Of a stretch of DNA of 64,000 nt, positions 9,142 to 18,003 are shown one piece after another (position 1 is the stretch's first letter; every line of letters begins with the position of its first letter). The position numbers and the translations under genes are program-made. A model generated the notes under the pieces. It ran no database searches. It had not been told where the DNA came from and saw nothing but the letters and a program-made list of their open reading frames with translations. The DNA is taken from contig JAROBA010000010.1 of NCBI GenBank assembly GCA_029432815.1, forward strand, positions 62,001 to 126,000. Direction: 5' to 3'. The DNA comes from Pontiellaceae bacterium B1224. GTDB lineage: Bacteria > Verrucomicrobiota > Kiritimatiellia > Kiritimatiellales > Pontiellaceae.

Positions 9142-10410
9142 ATGCCGAGATTCTTCTATAGAGCGGTTAATGCGAACGGGCATTCGACTTCCGGTGCGGT
9201 GGAGGCGGCCGATGCCAGTGCCGTACGCAAAAAGCTCCGAGTTGATGGACTGACCACTGTTGATATTCGACCTGCAAATCCAACCGACGGTGCGCATTCA
9301 TCCGGTTCTGAAAAACACACCTCGGTTTCTTCCGCTGAAATGGAAAAATTTACGAAGGCACAAATCAGCGCGGGTGAGGCGAATAAAATTGCGTTGGAAT
9401 TTTTCACGAGGGTTCATCAGTTGGTCGATAACGGCATGCCTTTGGGCGATGCCGTTAAAGCGCTGGGTCAGCGTTTAACGGTACCACGCCAGAAAGCACT
9501 CTGTACCGGGCTCTGGCAGGAACTGAGCAAAGGGTCGGATATGGGCGGGGCCATGCGGCGGTTTCCGAAAATATTCGATTCAACCACAGTAGCGATGATT
9601 GAAGCCGGTGAAGCGACCGGGAATCTTGCGCCCATTCTTGCCAACCTGATTGAAATGCTGGATACCCGCCGAGAGATGCGCAAGGAAATCGGCTCAGGAT
9701 TGGCCTATCCTGCATTTATTCTGATGATGGTTTTCTTCGTGATGATATTTGTTCTGTTCTATCTGATGCCCAACGTGCAAACCATGATGGACTCCATGGG
9801 AGGGGAGCTCACATTGCCCACCCGCATTGTGATGGGGTTTGCCCGCTTCAGCCTGACCGGAGGTCCGTTTGTTCTGGCGGCATTTGGGGGGATTGCCCTG
9901 TTAATTCGGCAATGGCGGAAGTCGGAGGGGGGGCGCATGAAATCGGACCAATGGATGCTTCAGATTCCAATCGTCAAAGGAATCGCACAAAATGCGGAAC
10001 TCTGCCGCATGTGTAATTTAACGGCCGTGCTGCTGGATAGCGGAGTGGATACCACCGATGCGTTACGCCTGATTGAACGGGCCATGCAAAATCGATATCT
10101 CAGAGGTCTGTTTTCCTCAAGCCGTACCCTCATTAGCGACGGAGCCTCCTTCGCAAATGCCCTGCGCCATAATCACGTGATGCCCGATATGGATTTGGAT
10201 ATTCTGAGCATCAGTGAAGATGCCGGTGATTTGGTAGCCGGCTTCCGCAGTGTGTATAAATCGCGAAATGAAGAGCTGCGGGAACAGATGAAAAAACTCA
10301 CCGTCTGGATTTCCACGGTAGCGCTCTTCTTTGTGTTTGCCCTAGTCTTCCTTTTGGTCTTCGGCATCGTCAGCAGTATCCTTCAGCTCAGCAGCAGCGT
10401 GCTCGGATAA
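9142..10410 (+). CDS. gspF: Type II secretion inner-membrane platform protein GspF
   Basis: GspF is the polytopic membrane platform of the type II secretion system. The 422-residue protein begins MPRFFYRAVNANGH, typical of the family, and carries two GspF domains: the first near 90-210, with the motif EAGEATGNLAPIL, and the second near 295-415, with SISEDAGDL. Membrane segments lie near 190-212, 240-265 and at the C terminus. The ATG at 9142 is favoured over an upstream in-frame ATG at 9058 because it gives the canonical N terminus and lies 2 bases after the gspE stop. It is the last gene of the operon. Confidence 0.94.
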   Translation: MPRFFYRAVNANGHSTSGAVEAADASAVRKKLRVDGLTTVDIRPANPTDGAHSSGSEKHTSVSSAEMEKFTKAQISAGEANKIALEFFTRVHQLVDNGMPLGDAVKALGQRLTVPRQKALCTGLWQELSKGSDMGGAMRRFPKIFDSTTVAMIEAGEATGNLAPILANLIEMLDTRREMRKEIGSGLAYPAFILMMVFFVMIFVLFYLMPNVQTMMDSMGGELTLPTRIVMGFARFSLTGGPFVLAAFGGIALLIRQWRKSEGGRMKSDQWMLQIPIVKGIAQNAELCRMCNLTAVLLDSGVDTTDALRLIERAMQNRYLRGLFSSSRTLISDGASFANALRHNHVMPDMDLDILSISEDAGDLVAGFRSVYKSRNEELREQMKKLTVWISTVALFFVFALVFLLVFGIVSSILQLSSSVLG

Positions 10411-10421
10411 CGGCGGAAGAA

Positions 10422-10820
10422 CTAATAGCTGATGAGGTTAGTGAGAGGGATGTAATCTATTTCCTGAAAATCGGCGACTTCATTCAGCCACGCCTGTTGC
10501 ACAAAGGCTATGTGTTCCGGATGAGTATTGTAGGTATCGTATGCCGCCTGATCCGCAAATTCCATAGAGAGCCCAAAATCAAAACTATTCTTTGGACTGG
10601 TTTCTTCCAAGATCTGGAAGTTTTCAACTCCGGGAATGGCTGACAGCGCTGCGGCTTTTGAAAGAAACAGAGCTTCTGCTTCCGAGCCTCTGACGTGATT
10701 CAGCTTAAAAAAGACAGTGTGGGTAATCATTTCACTGCCCTTGGTTACTGAGGGGGATTCAGTTGTTGCACATCCGGTCAGCAGGAAGGCTATACATAAA
10801 ACGGATATAAATTTTATCAT
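10422..10820 (-). CDS. Lipoprotein with stress-responsive Dabb domain
   Basis: The 132-residue protein has a lipoprotein signal with lipobox LLTGC (Cys17), so it is probably anchored in a membrane. The rest is a dimeric alpha/beta-barrel (Dabb) domain, starting at ITHTVFFKL and including a FGLSMEFADQAAYDTYNTHPEH core and a C-terminal hydrophobic strand. Dabb domains occur in plant stress proteins and some polyketide cyclases; the substrate here is unknown. It converges with gspF, only 11 bases away, and no terminator is visible between them. Export of a Dabb domain is less common than the cytoplasmic form. Confidence 0.8.
   Translation of the reverse strand: MIKFISVLCIAFLLTGCATTESPSVTKGSEMITHTVFFKLNHVRGSEAEALFLSKAAALSAIPGVENFQILEETSPKNSFDFGLSMEFADQAAYDTYNTHPEHIAFVQQAWLNEVADFQEIDYIPLTNLISY
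10605..10619. repeat. Palindrome copy 2
   Basis: Exact TTCCAR-N3-YTGGAA, spacer GAT, inside the Dabb lipoprotein gene; read on the minus strand as FQILE. Confidence 0.9.
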
Positions 10821-10865
10821 GAGTTCTCGGCTTTCATATACAGGTACTTATCAAAGAGGAATATA

Positions 10866-10880
10866 TTCCAACCTTTGGAA
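10866..10880. repeat. Palindrome copy 3
   Basis: Exact copy, spacer CCT, in the gap upstream of the Dabb lipoprotein gene and downstream of nqrF. Confidence 0.9.
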
Positions 10881-10914
10881 GATCGCAACCGTGTTTGTTC
10901 AGGCTTCCCTATAC

Positions 10915-10945
10915 GTAAAAAGCCCGGCGGGTGCCGGGCTTTTGC
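10915..10945 (-). terminator. Rho-independent terminator of the nqr operon
   Basis: A perfect 8-bp stem AGCCCGGC/GCCGGGCT with a 4-base loop is followed, in the minus-strand direction, by CTTTTTACG. It lies 24 bases beyond the nqrF stop. Confidence 0.85.
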
Positions 10946-10947
10946 AG

Positions 10948-10962
10948 TTCCAATGTTTGGAA
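10948..10962. repeat. Palindrome copy 4
   Basis: Exact copy, spacer TGT, one base from the nqrF stop codon and just before the operon terminator. Confidence 0.9.
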
Positions 10963-10963
10963 C

Positions 10964-12196
10964 TTAGATGCCGAAGTCGTCTGCGCGAATCATTTCCGGC
11001 TCAACCCCGAGGTTGTAGGCCATGTCGTTCACACATTTGAGCATGATGGGCGGTCCGCAGAGATAGTATTCAATCTCGGTCGGATCTTCGTGATTGTTCA
11101 GATATTCATCCAGACAAACCTGATGAATAAATCCGGTTAAACCTTCCCAATTGTCTTCAGGAAGCGGATCGCTGAGGGCCACATACATTTTGAAGTTCGG
11201 GAACTGTTTTTCCAATTCCTGGAACTCTTCCATGTAGAACAGCTCGCGCTTGGAGCGACCGCCATACCAGAAGGTAATCTTGCGGTCAGTACCGATACGT
11301 TTAAGCTGATCGTAGATGTGTGAGCGCATTGGAGCCATTCCGGCACCACCACCGATAAAGCACATTTCGCGGTCGGTTTCCTGGGCAAAGAATTCACCGT
11401 AGGGACCGGAAATGGTGATCTTATCGCCGGGCTTCAGATCAAATACATAACTGGAGCACAGACCGGGCGGGTAGCTGGTGCCCGGAGGCGGGGAGGCGAT
11501 ACGAATGTTTAGCATAATGATGTCGTCTTCCAACGGGAAGTTAGCCATCGAATAAGCACGGAAGCAGGGTTCGTCATTGTTTGCGACATTGTCCCAGACA
11601 TTGAATTTATCCCAGTCTTCACGGTACTCTTCCTGAATATCAAAGCTTTTGTAGGAAAGATCCTTGTAGGCAGGCACGTCGATCTGAATGTAGCCGCCGG
11701 CACGGAAGTCGAGCTTTTCGCCTTTAGGCAGCTCCACAACCAGCTCTTTAATAAAGGTGGCCACGTTGTCGTTCGAACGTACGGTGCATTCGTACTTTTT
11801 GATGTCGAGAATTTCAGGTTCGATATCAAGCACCATATCTTCCTTCACCTTCAGCTGACAGGCCAGACGAACGCCTTCTTTGGCTTCGGCTTTAGTGACC
11901 TGTCCTGCTTCCGTCGGCAGCAGTGAACCTCCGCCTTCAAGAACTTTGCATTTACACATGGCGCAGGTTCCGCCACCGCCGCATGCGGAAGGCAGGAATA
12001 TTTTCTGGGTGGCCAGTGCGGTCAGCAGGGAAGATCCCGGCTTGATTTCAATCTCGCGGGAGCCTTCGTTAATGCTGAGTTTGGCCAGTCCCTGCGGGAC
12101 CAGCTTTTTCGCGGCGACCATCAACAGGACGACCAGCAACATGATCACCGCTGTGAAGACGATGACGCTTGATACAATGTAGGTTACGTTTTCCAT
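10964..12196 (-). CDS. nqrF: Na+-translocating NADH:quinone reductase subunit F
   Basis: NqrF is the NADH-oxidising entry subunit of the Na+-pumping NADH:quinone reductase. The 410-residue protein has one N-terminal membrane helix at about 8-28, a ferredoxin domain with [2Fe-2S] ligands C72, C78, C81 and C113, an FAD domain with RAYSMAN, and an NAD domain with GGGAGMAPMRS and YLCGPP. Length and domain order are those of the family. It is the last gene of nqrABCDEF and is followed by a strong terminator. Confidence 0.97.
   Translation of the reverse strand: MENVTYIVSSVIVFTAVIMLLVVLLMVAAKKLVPQGLAKLSINEGSREIEIKPGSSLLTALATQKIFLPSACGGGGTCAMCKCKVLEGGGSLLPTEAGQVTKAEAKEGVRLACQLKVKEDMVLDIEPEILDIKKYECTVRSNDNVATFIKELVVELPKGEKLDFRAGGYIQIDVPAYKDLSYKSFDIQEEYREDWDKFNVWDNVANNDEPCFRAYSMANFPLEDDIIMLNIRIASPPPGTSYPPGLCSSYVFDLKPGDKITISGPYGEFFAQETDREMCFIGGGAGMAPMRSHIYDQLKRIGTDRKITFWYGGRSKRELFYMEEFQELEKQFPNFKMYVALSDPLPEDNWEGLTGFIHQVCLDEYLNNHEDPTEIEYYLCGPPIMLKCVNDMAYNLGVEPEMIRADDFGI
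11210..11224. repeat. Palindrome copy 5
   Basis: Exact copy, spacer TTC, inside nqrF; read on the minus strand as FQELE. Confidence 0.9.
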
Positions 12197-12212
12197 AATA
12201 GATCTCTATATC

Positions 12213-12893
12213 CTAGTTACCGGTATCGGTGAGTGCTTCAGCCGCCACTTGCGGGCCCGGATCCTGCGCCGTGGTTTTCTTGTCCAGATTAATTCCGGAG
12301 AAGCACATGAAGGCCATGGCCATCAGACCGGTCATGATCATCGTGATACCGAGGCCCTTGAGACCGTCGGGCAGGTGCGAATAACGCAGCTTTTTACGAA
12401 TGGCCGCCATGGCAGCAATGGCCAGCAGCCAGCCGATCCCGGAGCTGAATCCGTATACCGTTGATTCCAGTGCACCGTAGTTGCGTTCCACCATGAACAG
12501 GGAACCGCCGAGAATCGCGCAGTTTACTGTGATGAGCGGCAGGAAAATGCCCAGTGCGTGGTAGAGCGCCGGGAAAAACTTATCGAGGATCATTTCCACG
12601 AGCTGCACCATCGATGCAATCGTTGCAATGAAGCAGATAAAGTTCAGGAAGCTCAGATCCAGTGTGGCAAACTTAGGGTTCACCCAGACCAGTGCACCTT
12701 CACGGAGCAGGAAGTGGTGAATGGCCCAGTTCGCCGGCAGGGTGATCGTCAAAACGAAGATAACCGCGAATCCAAGGCCGATGGCCGTGTCAACTTTCTT
12801 GGAACATGCCAGGAAAGAGCACATGCCCAGAAAGAAAGCCAGCAGGATGTTTTCAACAAAGATTGCCTTAATGGCGAGGTTTAAATATTCCAC
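12213..12893 (-). CDS. nqrE: Na+-translocating NADH:quinone reductase subunit E
   Basis: NqrE is a six-helix inner-membrane subunit that with NqrD holds an intramembrane iron centre. The 226-residue protein starts [29 protein letters not shown] and has the second half-motif [14 protein letters not shown], with the paired cysteines (Cys25 and the Cys of VNCAIL) expected for iron binding. The C-terminal tail after about 205 is longer than usual and hydrophilic. It lies 3 bases after nqrD and 16 before nqrF. Confidence 0.97.
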   Translation of the reverse strand: MEYLNLAIKAIFVENILLAFFLGMCSFLACSKKVDTAIGLGFAVIFVLTITLPANWAIHHFLLREGALVWVNPKFATLDLSFLNFICFIATIASMVQLVEMILDKFFPALYHALGIFLPLITVNCAILGGSLFMVERNYGALESTVYGFSSGIGWLLAIAAMAAIRKKLRYSHLPDGLKGLGITMIMTGLMAMAFMCFSGINLDKKTTAQDPGPQVAAEALTDTGN

Positions 12894-12896
12894 AGA

Positions 12897-13502
12897 TTAA
12901 TCCTCCACATATTTGGTAAGGGTGCGCTGTCCCCAGATCAACAGACCGAGAATGATGAACGCTCCCGGTGCGAGCAGGACCAGACCGTTGCCCATGAAAT
13001 TGTCCCCCAGCGGAAGCTGGAAGCCGAGCCATTTTCCGAATCCGAGAATCTCGCGGATCGAAGCAACGGCAATCAACACGATCCCGTAGCCCAGGCCGTT
13101 TCCGAGGCCATCGAGCAGTGACGCTTTCGGTGGGTTTTGCAGAGCAAATGCTTCCGCTCGACCCATCACGATACAGTTCGTAATAATCAGACCGACAAAT
13201 ACGCTGAGCTGTTTACTGATATCGAACAGGAAAGCCCGCAGCAGCTGGTCGGCGATGATTACGAGGGTCGCAATGACGGCCATTTCCACAATCATCCGGA
13301 TTCCGCTTGGAATCACATTGCGCATCAGCGAGATGACAAAGTTGGAGAGGGAAACAACCGCCGTCAGTGCCAGCGTCATTACAATCGCTGTATCAACTTT
13401 GACTGTTACCGCCAACGCGGAGCAGATCCCGAGTACCTGGATCGTAATCGGATTGTTGTCCGAAAATGGATCCATCAATAGTTTCTTAGCAGCAGAAGCC
13501 AT
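12897..13502 (-). CDS. nqrD: Na+-translocating NADH:quinone reductase subunit D
   Basis: NqrD is the inner-membrane partner of NqrE, with inverted topology and the same internal two-fold repeat. The 201-residue protein carries the motifs [18 protein letters not shown] and [19 protein letters not shown], each with the cysteine that ligates the shared iron centre. Six membrane segments are evident. It starts 2 bases after the nqrC stop, within the compact nqr operon. Confidence 0.97.
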   Translation of the reverse strand: MASAAKKLLMDPFSDNNPITIQVLGICSALAVTVKVDTAIVMTLALTAVVSLSNFVISLMRNVIPSGIRMIVEMAVIATLVIIADQLLRAFLFDISKQLSVFVGLIITNCIVMGRAEAFALQNPPKASLLDGLGNGLGYGIVLIAVASIREILGFGKWLGFQLPLGDNFMGNGLVLLAPGAFIILGLLIWGQRTLTKYVED

Positions 13503-13504
13503 GA

Positions 13505-14131
13505 TTAGTTCCCCTTAATTGATTTAAAGTATTCAGCATACGCAGCGGCATCTTTCTGGAGCAACGCCTGAACGCCTTTGCCGGTGAGTGTTGCACCCGA
13601 GATTCCGTCCACCGAAGTATCCGTCAGCGGAGTGCCCGGCTTAACGACTAAAAAGTCAACGGCCTCTCCATCTTCATAGAGCTTCTTGCCGGCGAACTGA
13701 CTCAGGAACCAGGGCTTCTCGATCTCAGCACCCAGCCCGGGAGTTTCCCCGTGCTTGTAGAAACTGATACCGGCAATGGTTTCCAGATCCGCTTCGAGCG
13801 ACAGATAGCCGTAGAGCATACTCCATAGACCTTTTCCAGAGATTGGAAATGCGTATTTGGAGGGTTCCTCCGAACCATCTTCAGTCCAGGTAAAGATCGG
13901 TAGACCGCCGTCCATATCTTCAGCCACGTGGGCTGCATAGGTATCTTCAATACCCGGGCGATCCATCGCACTGATATCGATGCCGAACGCCTTCACGATG
14001 TTCCGCTTCACGTCAAATGCCTGGTTGGCCTCCTGCCGGCTCTTGAGTCCGGCAGCGGTGCCGGAGAGCAACAGACTGCAGGTCACGCAGACCACCGCCG
14101 CAAAAACAATTGTTCTAGTATCTTCACGCAT
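13505..14131 (-). CDS. nqrC: Na+-translocating NADH:quinone reductase subunit C
   Basis: NqrC carries a covalently bound FMN in the periplasm. The 208-residue protein has one N-terminal membrane helix ([21 protein letters not shown]) and a C-terminal FMN-binding domain with SGATLT at 178-183, the flavinylation motif whose final Thr receives FMN from ApbE in characterised homologues. It is somewhat shorter than the roughly 260 residues of Vibrio NqrC. Its start overlaps the nqrB end by 8 bases. Confidence 0.96.
   Translation of the reverse strand: MREDTRTIVFAAVVCVTCSLLLSGTAAGLKSRQEANQAFDVKRNIVKAFGIDISAMDRPGIEDTYAAHVAEDMDGGLPIFTWTEDGSEEPSKYAFPISGKGLWSMLYGYLSLEADLETIAGISFYKHGETPGLGAEIEKPWFLSQFAGKKLYEDGEAVDFLVVKPGTPLTDTSVDGISGATLTGKGVQALLQKDAAAYAEYFKSIKGN
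13834..13848. repeat. Palindrome copy 6
   Basis: Exact copy, spacer AGA, inside nqrC; read on the minus strand as FPISGK. Confidence 0.9.
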
Positions 14132-15365
14132 TGTTCAAAGCCCTCGCATAAGCTGTACGTTTCTTGATGTGTCCCTGAACCACGAAGTGGTCGATCAGCG
14201 GAGCCATCACGTTCATGAACAGGATCGCCAGCATGGCGCCTTCCGGATAGGCCGGGTTGGCGACACGGATCAGTACGGTGAGCGCACCGATCAGGAAACC
14301 GTAGATAAACTTGCCGGTGTTTGTTGCCGAGGCAGAAACCGGGTCCGTCGCCATAAAGACGATACCGAACAGGAATCCACCCATTACCAGATGGTAAACG
14401 AAGGGCAGGGCGGCAAACGGATTATCAAGCGGCAGCACATTGAACAGGGCGCCCATGGCAACACAACCGATGATGCCAGAAAACATGACGCGCCAGGAAG
14501 CGATGCCGGTTATGAGCAGGAAGATCATACCCAATACAATGGCAACCACGGACGTGGAACCAATACAACCCGGAATATTACCCAGGGTCATATTAAGCAA
14601 CGTATAGCCTTGTCCCGCATTGTCTGCAAGGGCTTGCACAACATCGCCTCCTTTTTCAACCGCAGCGGCAACCGCCAGTGGAGTGGCCATGGTTACACCG
14701 TCCACGTTTTCAGCAACAGTTCCAAAGATTGGACTGTTATCGAACGCTGTTTTTGCGGTGCCGACCCAAACCTTGTCGCCCGAAATCTGCGCCGGATAGG
14801 CGAAGAAGAGGAACGCACGGGCCGTAAGCGCCGGGTTCAGAATGTTGTATCCAACACCACCGAAGATTTCCTTACCGATCACGATCCCGAAAGAAACGCC
14901 GACCGCAACCTGCCAGAGCGGCAACGTGGGCGGAAGAATCAGCGGGAAGAGCATACCGGTTACGAGGAAGCCTTCGTTGATTTCGTGCCGCCGGATAACC
15001 GCAAAGAGCACTTCCCATAAACCGCCGACCAAGTAGGAGACGAAAATGATCGGAAGGACCATCGTGGCGCCGCGTAAGATGTCGGTCATTAGAGATGCGT
15101 CTTCAACATTATTGGCGATGTTGAACTGGTTGCCCGCATTCCAGATTCCAAACAGGATGCAGGGAATCAGCGCATAGATCACGAAGATCATCAAGCGCTT
15201 CTGATCGATGGAGTCGCGAACGTGCGGTGCACTCGGTGTTACATCGCCCGGAGTGCGGTTAAATGTATCGCCGGCTTCCCAGAGCGGGTACAACCGCTCA
15301 AACTTTCCGCCTTCTTCAAAAAGCGGGCCGATCTTTTTGTCCATAAAATCGAATAGAGCTTTCAT
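14124..15365 (-). CDS. nqrB: Na+-translocating NADH:quinone reductase subunit B
   Basis: NqrB is the large membrane subunit that forms the Na+ path and holds one covalent FMN and riboflavin. The 413-residue protein has the N-terminal soluble helix region (MKALFDFMDKKIGPLFEEGG), about ten membrane segments, and the conserved EIFGGVGYNILNPALTARAF. The putative flavinylation site is TMATPL, fitting the pattern S/T-x-A-T rather than strict SGAT. It shares one base with the end of nqrA. Confidence 0.97.
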   Translation of the reverse strand: MKALFDFMDKKIGPLFEEGGKFERLYPLWEAGDTFNRTPGDVTPSAPHVRDSIDQKRLMIFVIYALIPCILFGIWNAGNQFNIANNVEDASLMTDILRGATMVLPIIFVSYLVGGLWEVLFAVIRRHEINEGFLVTGMLFPLILPPTLPLWQVAVGVSFGIVIGKEIFGGVGYNILNPALTARAFLFFAYPAQISGDKVWVGTAKTAFDNSPIFGTVAENVDGVTMATPLAVAAAVEKGGDVVQALADNAGQGYTLLNMTLGNIPGCIGSTSVVAIVLGMIFLLITGIASWRVMFSGIIGCVAMGALFNVLPLDNPFAALPFVYHLVMGGFLFGIVFMATDPVSASATNTGKFIYGFLIGALTVLIRVANPAYPEGAMLAILFMNVMAPLIDHFVVQGHIKKRTAYARALNNA

Positions 15366-16720
15366 TAAATTCCTTCCTCCTCGATCTCTTCCAAACCGCG
15401 TTTGATGATGCCGCAGACATCGGTCTTATGCGGGTCAACAAACGAAGCCAGCGCAAAATCTTCCGGATCGGTTTCAAGGATGCCGAGCTGAATCATTTCA
15501 TCGGTGTCGTGCGCCAGGGCAGCACGAACCAGAAAATCGGTCATAATATTTAGTGGTTGATATTTATCCATCCAACCCGTAACCACCATGGCACGATGAC
15601 TGCCGTGCATACTGGTTCCCAGTTTCCACTCGTGGTTGAAGCCCATCATAGAAGACAGGTTTACGCGGTGCGAGCTGTATTGGAAAAGGCCGGGCATGGT
15701 CCAACCCATCAGGTGCCGCGAACGATCTTCTTCGAGGGCGAACAGTTCTGAACCATAATAGGGTACACAGGTATCGGAAGGAACTTTATCGCCCCAGAGG
15801 ATGTTTCCGTTGATTACACGAACCTCTTCACCCTCCAGAGCTTTGCTCAGTAGCGGTTCCAGCGAAGCCCCTGTCTCTACCTTATAGTATTTACGGAATT
15901 CCTCTTTAACAGCCGGGCCAGCCAGCGCGATAATCTTCGTGCGGGGCAGCTCGCCGGTGTTGAGGAGTTTTCCGATCAGAATCACATCCTGCCCTGTGAT
16001 GGTGTAAACCGTGTCGTTTGGCAGAATCGGGCTGATGCGGTTAATGTGAATGCTGGTGTTTCCGGAAGGATACTTGCCGGCAAATGAGTGGCTTTCGGCA
16101 TTTCCAAAGGCTGGAATATCTGATCCGGCCGACGTGCAAAGGTGTACTTTACCTTCGGTCAGTTTGGCCAGCGCATTGATGCCGGTTTGGAAGGCTTCTT
16201 CTTCACCTTTCAGCACCACACTGAAATCCGCCTGAAAAGGAGCGGAGTTTGCGGCGTTAATGAAGATGGCTTTCGGAGCGATGTCCGGATCTGCAATCTT
16301 ATTAAAAGGGCGCTGCTTGATCAGCGGCCACAGGCCGGTGTTCAGGAGATGATCGGCGATCTGTTCTCTGGAGAGCTGACCAACGCTGTCGCGGGTATAC
16401 GTCTCGAAGGTAACCCGTTCTTCCTCTGCTGATTTTTCGATCAGGATTTCAACCGGGAAGCGACGGGCGCCCAGATTGACTGCCTTCACCGTGCCGCAGC
16501 AGGGCGAACGGAAGAGCATCTTCTCGTTCTTTTTATTCTCGAATAACACGTCGCCGCGCTTCACGGAATCGCCCGCCTTAACTTTAAGGCGAGGCTTTAA
16601 TCCTTCAAACTCGGAAGGATAGACCGCGAAAAGCTGCTGGCTCGCATATTCTTCAACGTTCGTGGACGGTTTCCCGATCACTTTGACGTCGAAGCCTTTT
16701 TTTATTTTGAAGTTAGCCAC
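15365..16720 (-). CDS. nqrA: Na+-translocating NADH:quinone reductase subunit A
   Basis: NqrA is the cytoplasmic subunit of the Na+-pumping NADH:quinone reductase and has been implicated in quinone binding. The chosen GTG at 16720 gives 451 residues beginning VANFKIKKGFDVKVIGKP, the family N terminus, and is preceded by AGGAG about 10 bases upstream. The frame stays open to a TTG at 16810, but that extension has no family similarity. The body shows the NqrA beta-barrel-sandwich region (KAGDSVKRGDVLFENK) and the C-terminal segment DFALASFVDPHKTDVCGI. First gene of nqrABCDEF. Confidence 0.96.
   Translation of the reverse strand: MANFKIKKGFDVKVIGKPSTNVEEYASQQLFAVYPSEFEGLKPRLKVKAGDSVKRGDVLFENKKNEKMLFRSPCCGTVKAVNLGARRFPVEILIEKSAEEERVTFETYTRDSVGQLSREQIADHLLNTGLWPLIKQRPFNKIADPDIAPKAIFINAANSAPFQADFSVVLKGEEEAFQTGINALAKLTEGKVHLCTSAGSDIPAFGNAESHSFAGKYPSGNTSIHINRISPILPNDTVYTITGQDVILIGKLLNTGELPRTKIIALAGPAVKEEFRKYYKVETGASLEPLLSKALEGEEVRVINGNILWGDKVPSDTCVPYYGSELFALEEDRSRHLMGWTMPGLFQYSSHRVNLSSMMGFNHEWKLGTSMHGSHRAMVVTGWMDKYQPLNIMTDFLVRAALAHDTDEMIQLGILETDPEDFALASFVDPHKTDVCGIIKRGLEEIEEEGI
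16102..16116. repeat. Palindrome copy 7
   Basis: Exact copy, spacer AGG, inside nqrA; read on the minus strand as IPAFGN. Confidence 0.9.
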
Positions 16721-16829
16721 GCTATTTTCACTCCTCGGATTTCTTGTACAAAAAACCTGTTCATTCCCACATTGAAAAGCACTGTGAACAGCGCCTGCCA
16801 ATTTATTCAACTCCCCTAAAATGGGGGCG

Positions 16830-16843
16830 AAACCGTACGGTTT
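16830..16843. promoter_or_regulatory. Perfect 14-bp palindrome upstream of nqrA, possible operator
   Basis: AAACCGTACGGTTT is a perfect inverted repeat 110 bases upstream of the nqrA GTG, in the 276-base gap between nqrA and the polyprenyl synthase gene. Size and position fit a dimeric repressor or activator site. No clear -35/-10 pair was found next to it, so the role is inferred. Confidence 0.4.
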
Positions 16844-16996
16844 AAACCCTCATTTTACCAGCACATATTCAGTTGGGAAAAAGATATGAACTGCTTAATG
16901 GGTATCTCTATACCGATTCATTTCTATCGTTAAAAGCACAAAACGTTATAAAGTTGCTCACGTTTGATTGATATTTGATTAACCAGTCTAGCGGAC

Positions 16997-17863
16997 TTAT
17001 CCTGCGTTCAGATGTTTACTCAACACGGGTTTCATTGTCACGTTTAAAAAGGAATCCCACGCGCCGTGGATTTCCGGCCAGGCGGCCAGCTGCGCGGTAG
17101 AAGCCTCCAAAAGGCTGTAAATATAACCGATCGGGTCTTGCGGGGCATTTTTAGTTGCGGTAATCGCGGTGGTTTTTCCACGCAGATCGTCGGTGCCCAG
17201 CGTTTTTCCGGAAACTTCCTCATTACCGGAAGCATCGAGCACATCGTCCGCCAGTTGATAGGCCGTGCCCAGAATGTAACCCGCTTCACGCAGGGCTTCG
17301 GCCTGGTCTTTTTCTCCGTTCCCGCCCGCAACGGCCGCAAATGCAAACAGAGCTCCGGTTTTATAGCGGCCGACCTCCTCGCACTCTGCCCAGGTTCCCG
17401 GAGTCCCGCGCAAAATCAGTTCCTGCTCTACCTCCGACCGGCAGACTTCACCCGTCCGGTCGATCAGTTCCTGCAGAAGATCTGTCCGGCCGACCTCGGT
17501 CAGCAGGGCCAGCGCCTTGAACATTAAGAGGTCACCGAAGAGAATCGCCCCGTTTGTGCCGTATTTTTTCCAGAAGGTGGGCGCACCGCGTCGCAGAATG
17601 CCGCCATCAATCACATCATCATGCAACAGACTGGCACCATGAATCATGTCCACCGCCGCACCGGCATTAACTGCAACCTGTTCATTCACGCCATTCGCAT
17701 TGGCCAGAAAAAGGGTCAGGCGGGAGCGGAGCATTTTGCCGCTTCCCAGAAGGTTCTTGTTCGCGGGCAGCAATTTAGAAATATTGGTATCCTTCAGGCA
17801 TTTTACCATGGCCTGTTTCACTAGCTTTAATTGCTTCTCAATCTGTTTTTCATCTGTAGACAT
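16997..17863 (-). CDS. Polyprenyl diphosphate synthase, trans-isoprenoid type
   Basis: This enzyme family condenses isopentenyl diphosphate units onto an allylic primer to make the side chain of quinones or other isoprenoids. The 288-residue protein has the substrate motif GKMLRSR, the first aspartate-rich motif LLHDDVID, and the second, YQLADDVLD, followed by GKTLGTDD. It is a little shorter than the usual 320 or so residues of IspB or HepT, and the chain length cannot be deduced with confidence. It shares orientation with nqrABCDEF but is separated from nqrA by 276 bases; a role in making the quinone used by that pump is plausible. Confidence 0.9.
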   Translation of the reverse strand: MSTDEKQIEKQLKLVKQAMVKCLKDTNISKLLPANKNLLGSGKMLRSRLTLFLANANGVNEQVAVNAGAAVDMIHGASLLHDDVIDGGILRRGAPTFWKKYGTNGAILFGDLLMFKALALLTEVGRTDLLQELIDRTGEVCRSEVEQELILRGTPGTWAECEEVGRYKTGALFAFAAVAGGNGEKDQAEALREAGYILGTAYQLADDVLDASGNEEVSGKTLGTDDLRGKTTAITATKNAPQDPIGYIYSLLEASTAQLAAWPEIHGAWDSFLNVTMKPVLSKHLNAG

Positions 17864-17925
17864 CCGCGTATAATGCCGACCAATTTCCTCATGTCAACAA
17901 TCCGCTACAATGGAGTTTTTTTACC

Positions 17926-17994
17926 CTCACAAAGCCACGAAGCACAAAGTTGAATAAATCAGTATCCTTTGCGCCTCTGCGGCTTTGTGAGAGG
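17926..17994. repeat. Dispersed imperfect hairpin element, copy A
   Basis: The left arm CTCACAAAGCCACGAAGC and the right arm (reverse complement beginning CTCACAAAGCCGCAGAGG) form an imperfect inverted repeat immediately upstream of the aminomutase gene. The same theme recurs at 31466 and 33181. Confidence 0.75.
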
Positions 17995-18003
17995 TTCTAT
18001 ATT

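Noticed and set aside
13980-15020. 346-codon open frame on the plus strand opposite nqrB and nqrC
   Set aside because: It is the antisense shadow of well-identified nqr genes; composition is rich in R, H, N and G without any domain.
17950-18003. Extension of the aminomutase gene upstream to a TTG at 17950
   Set aside because: The added residues come from the hairpin repeat and have no family similarity; the ATG at 18004 has the ribosome site.
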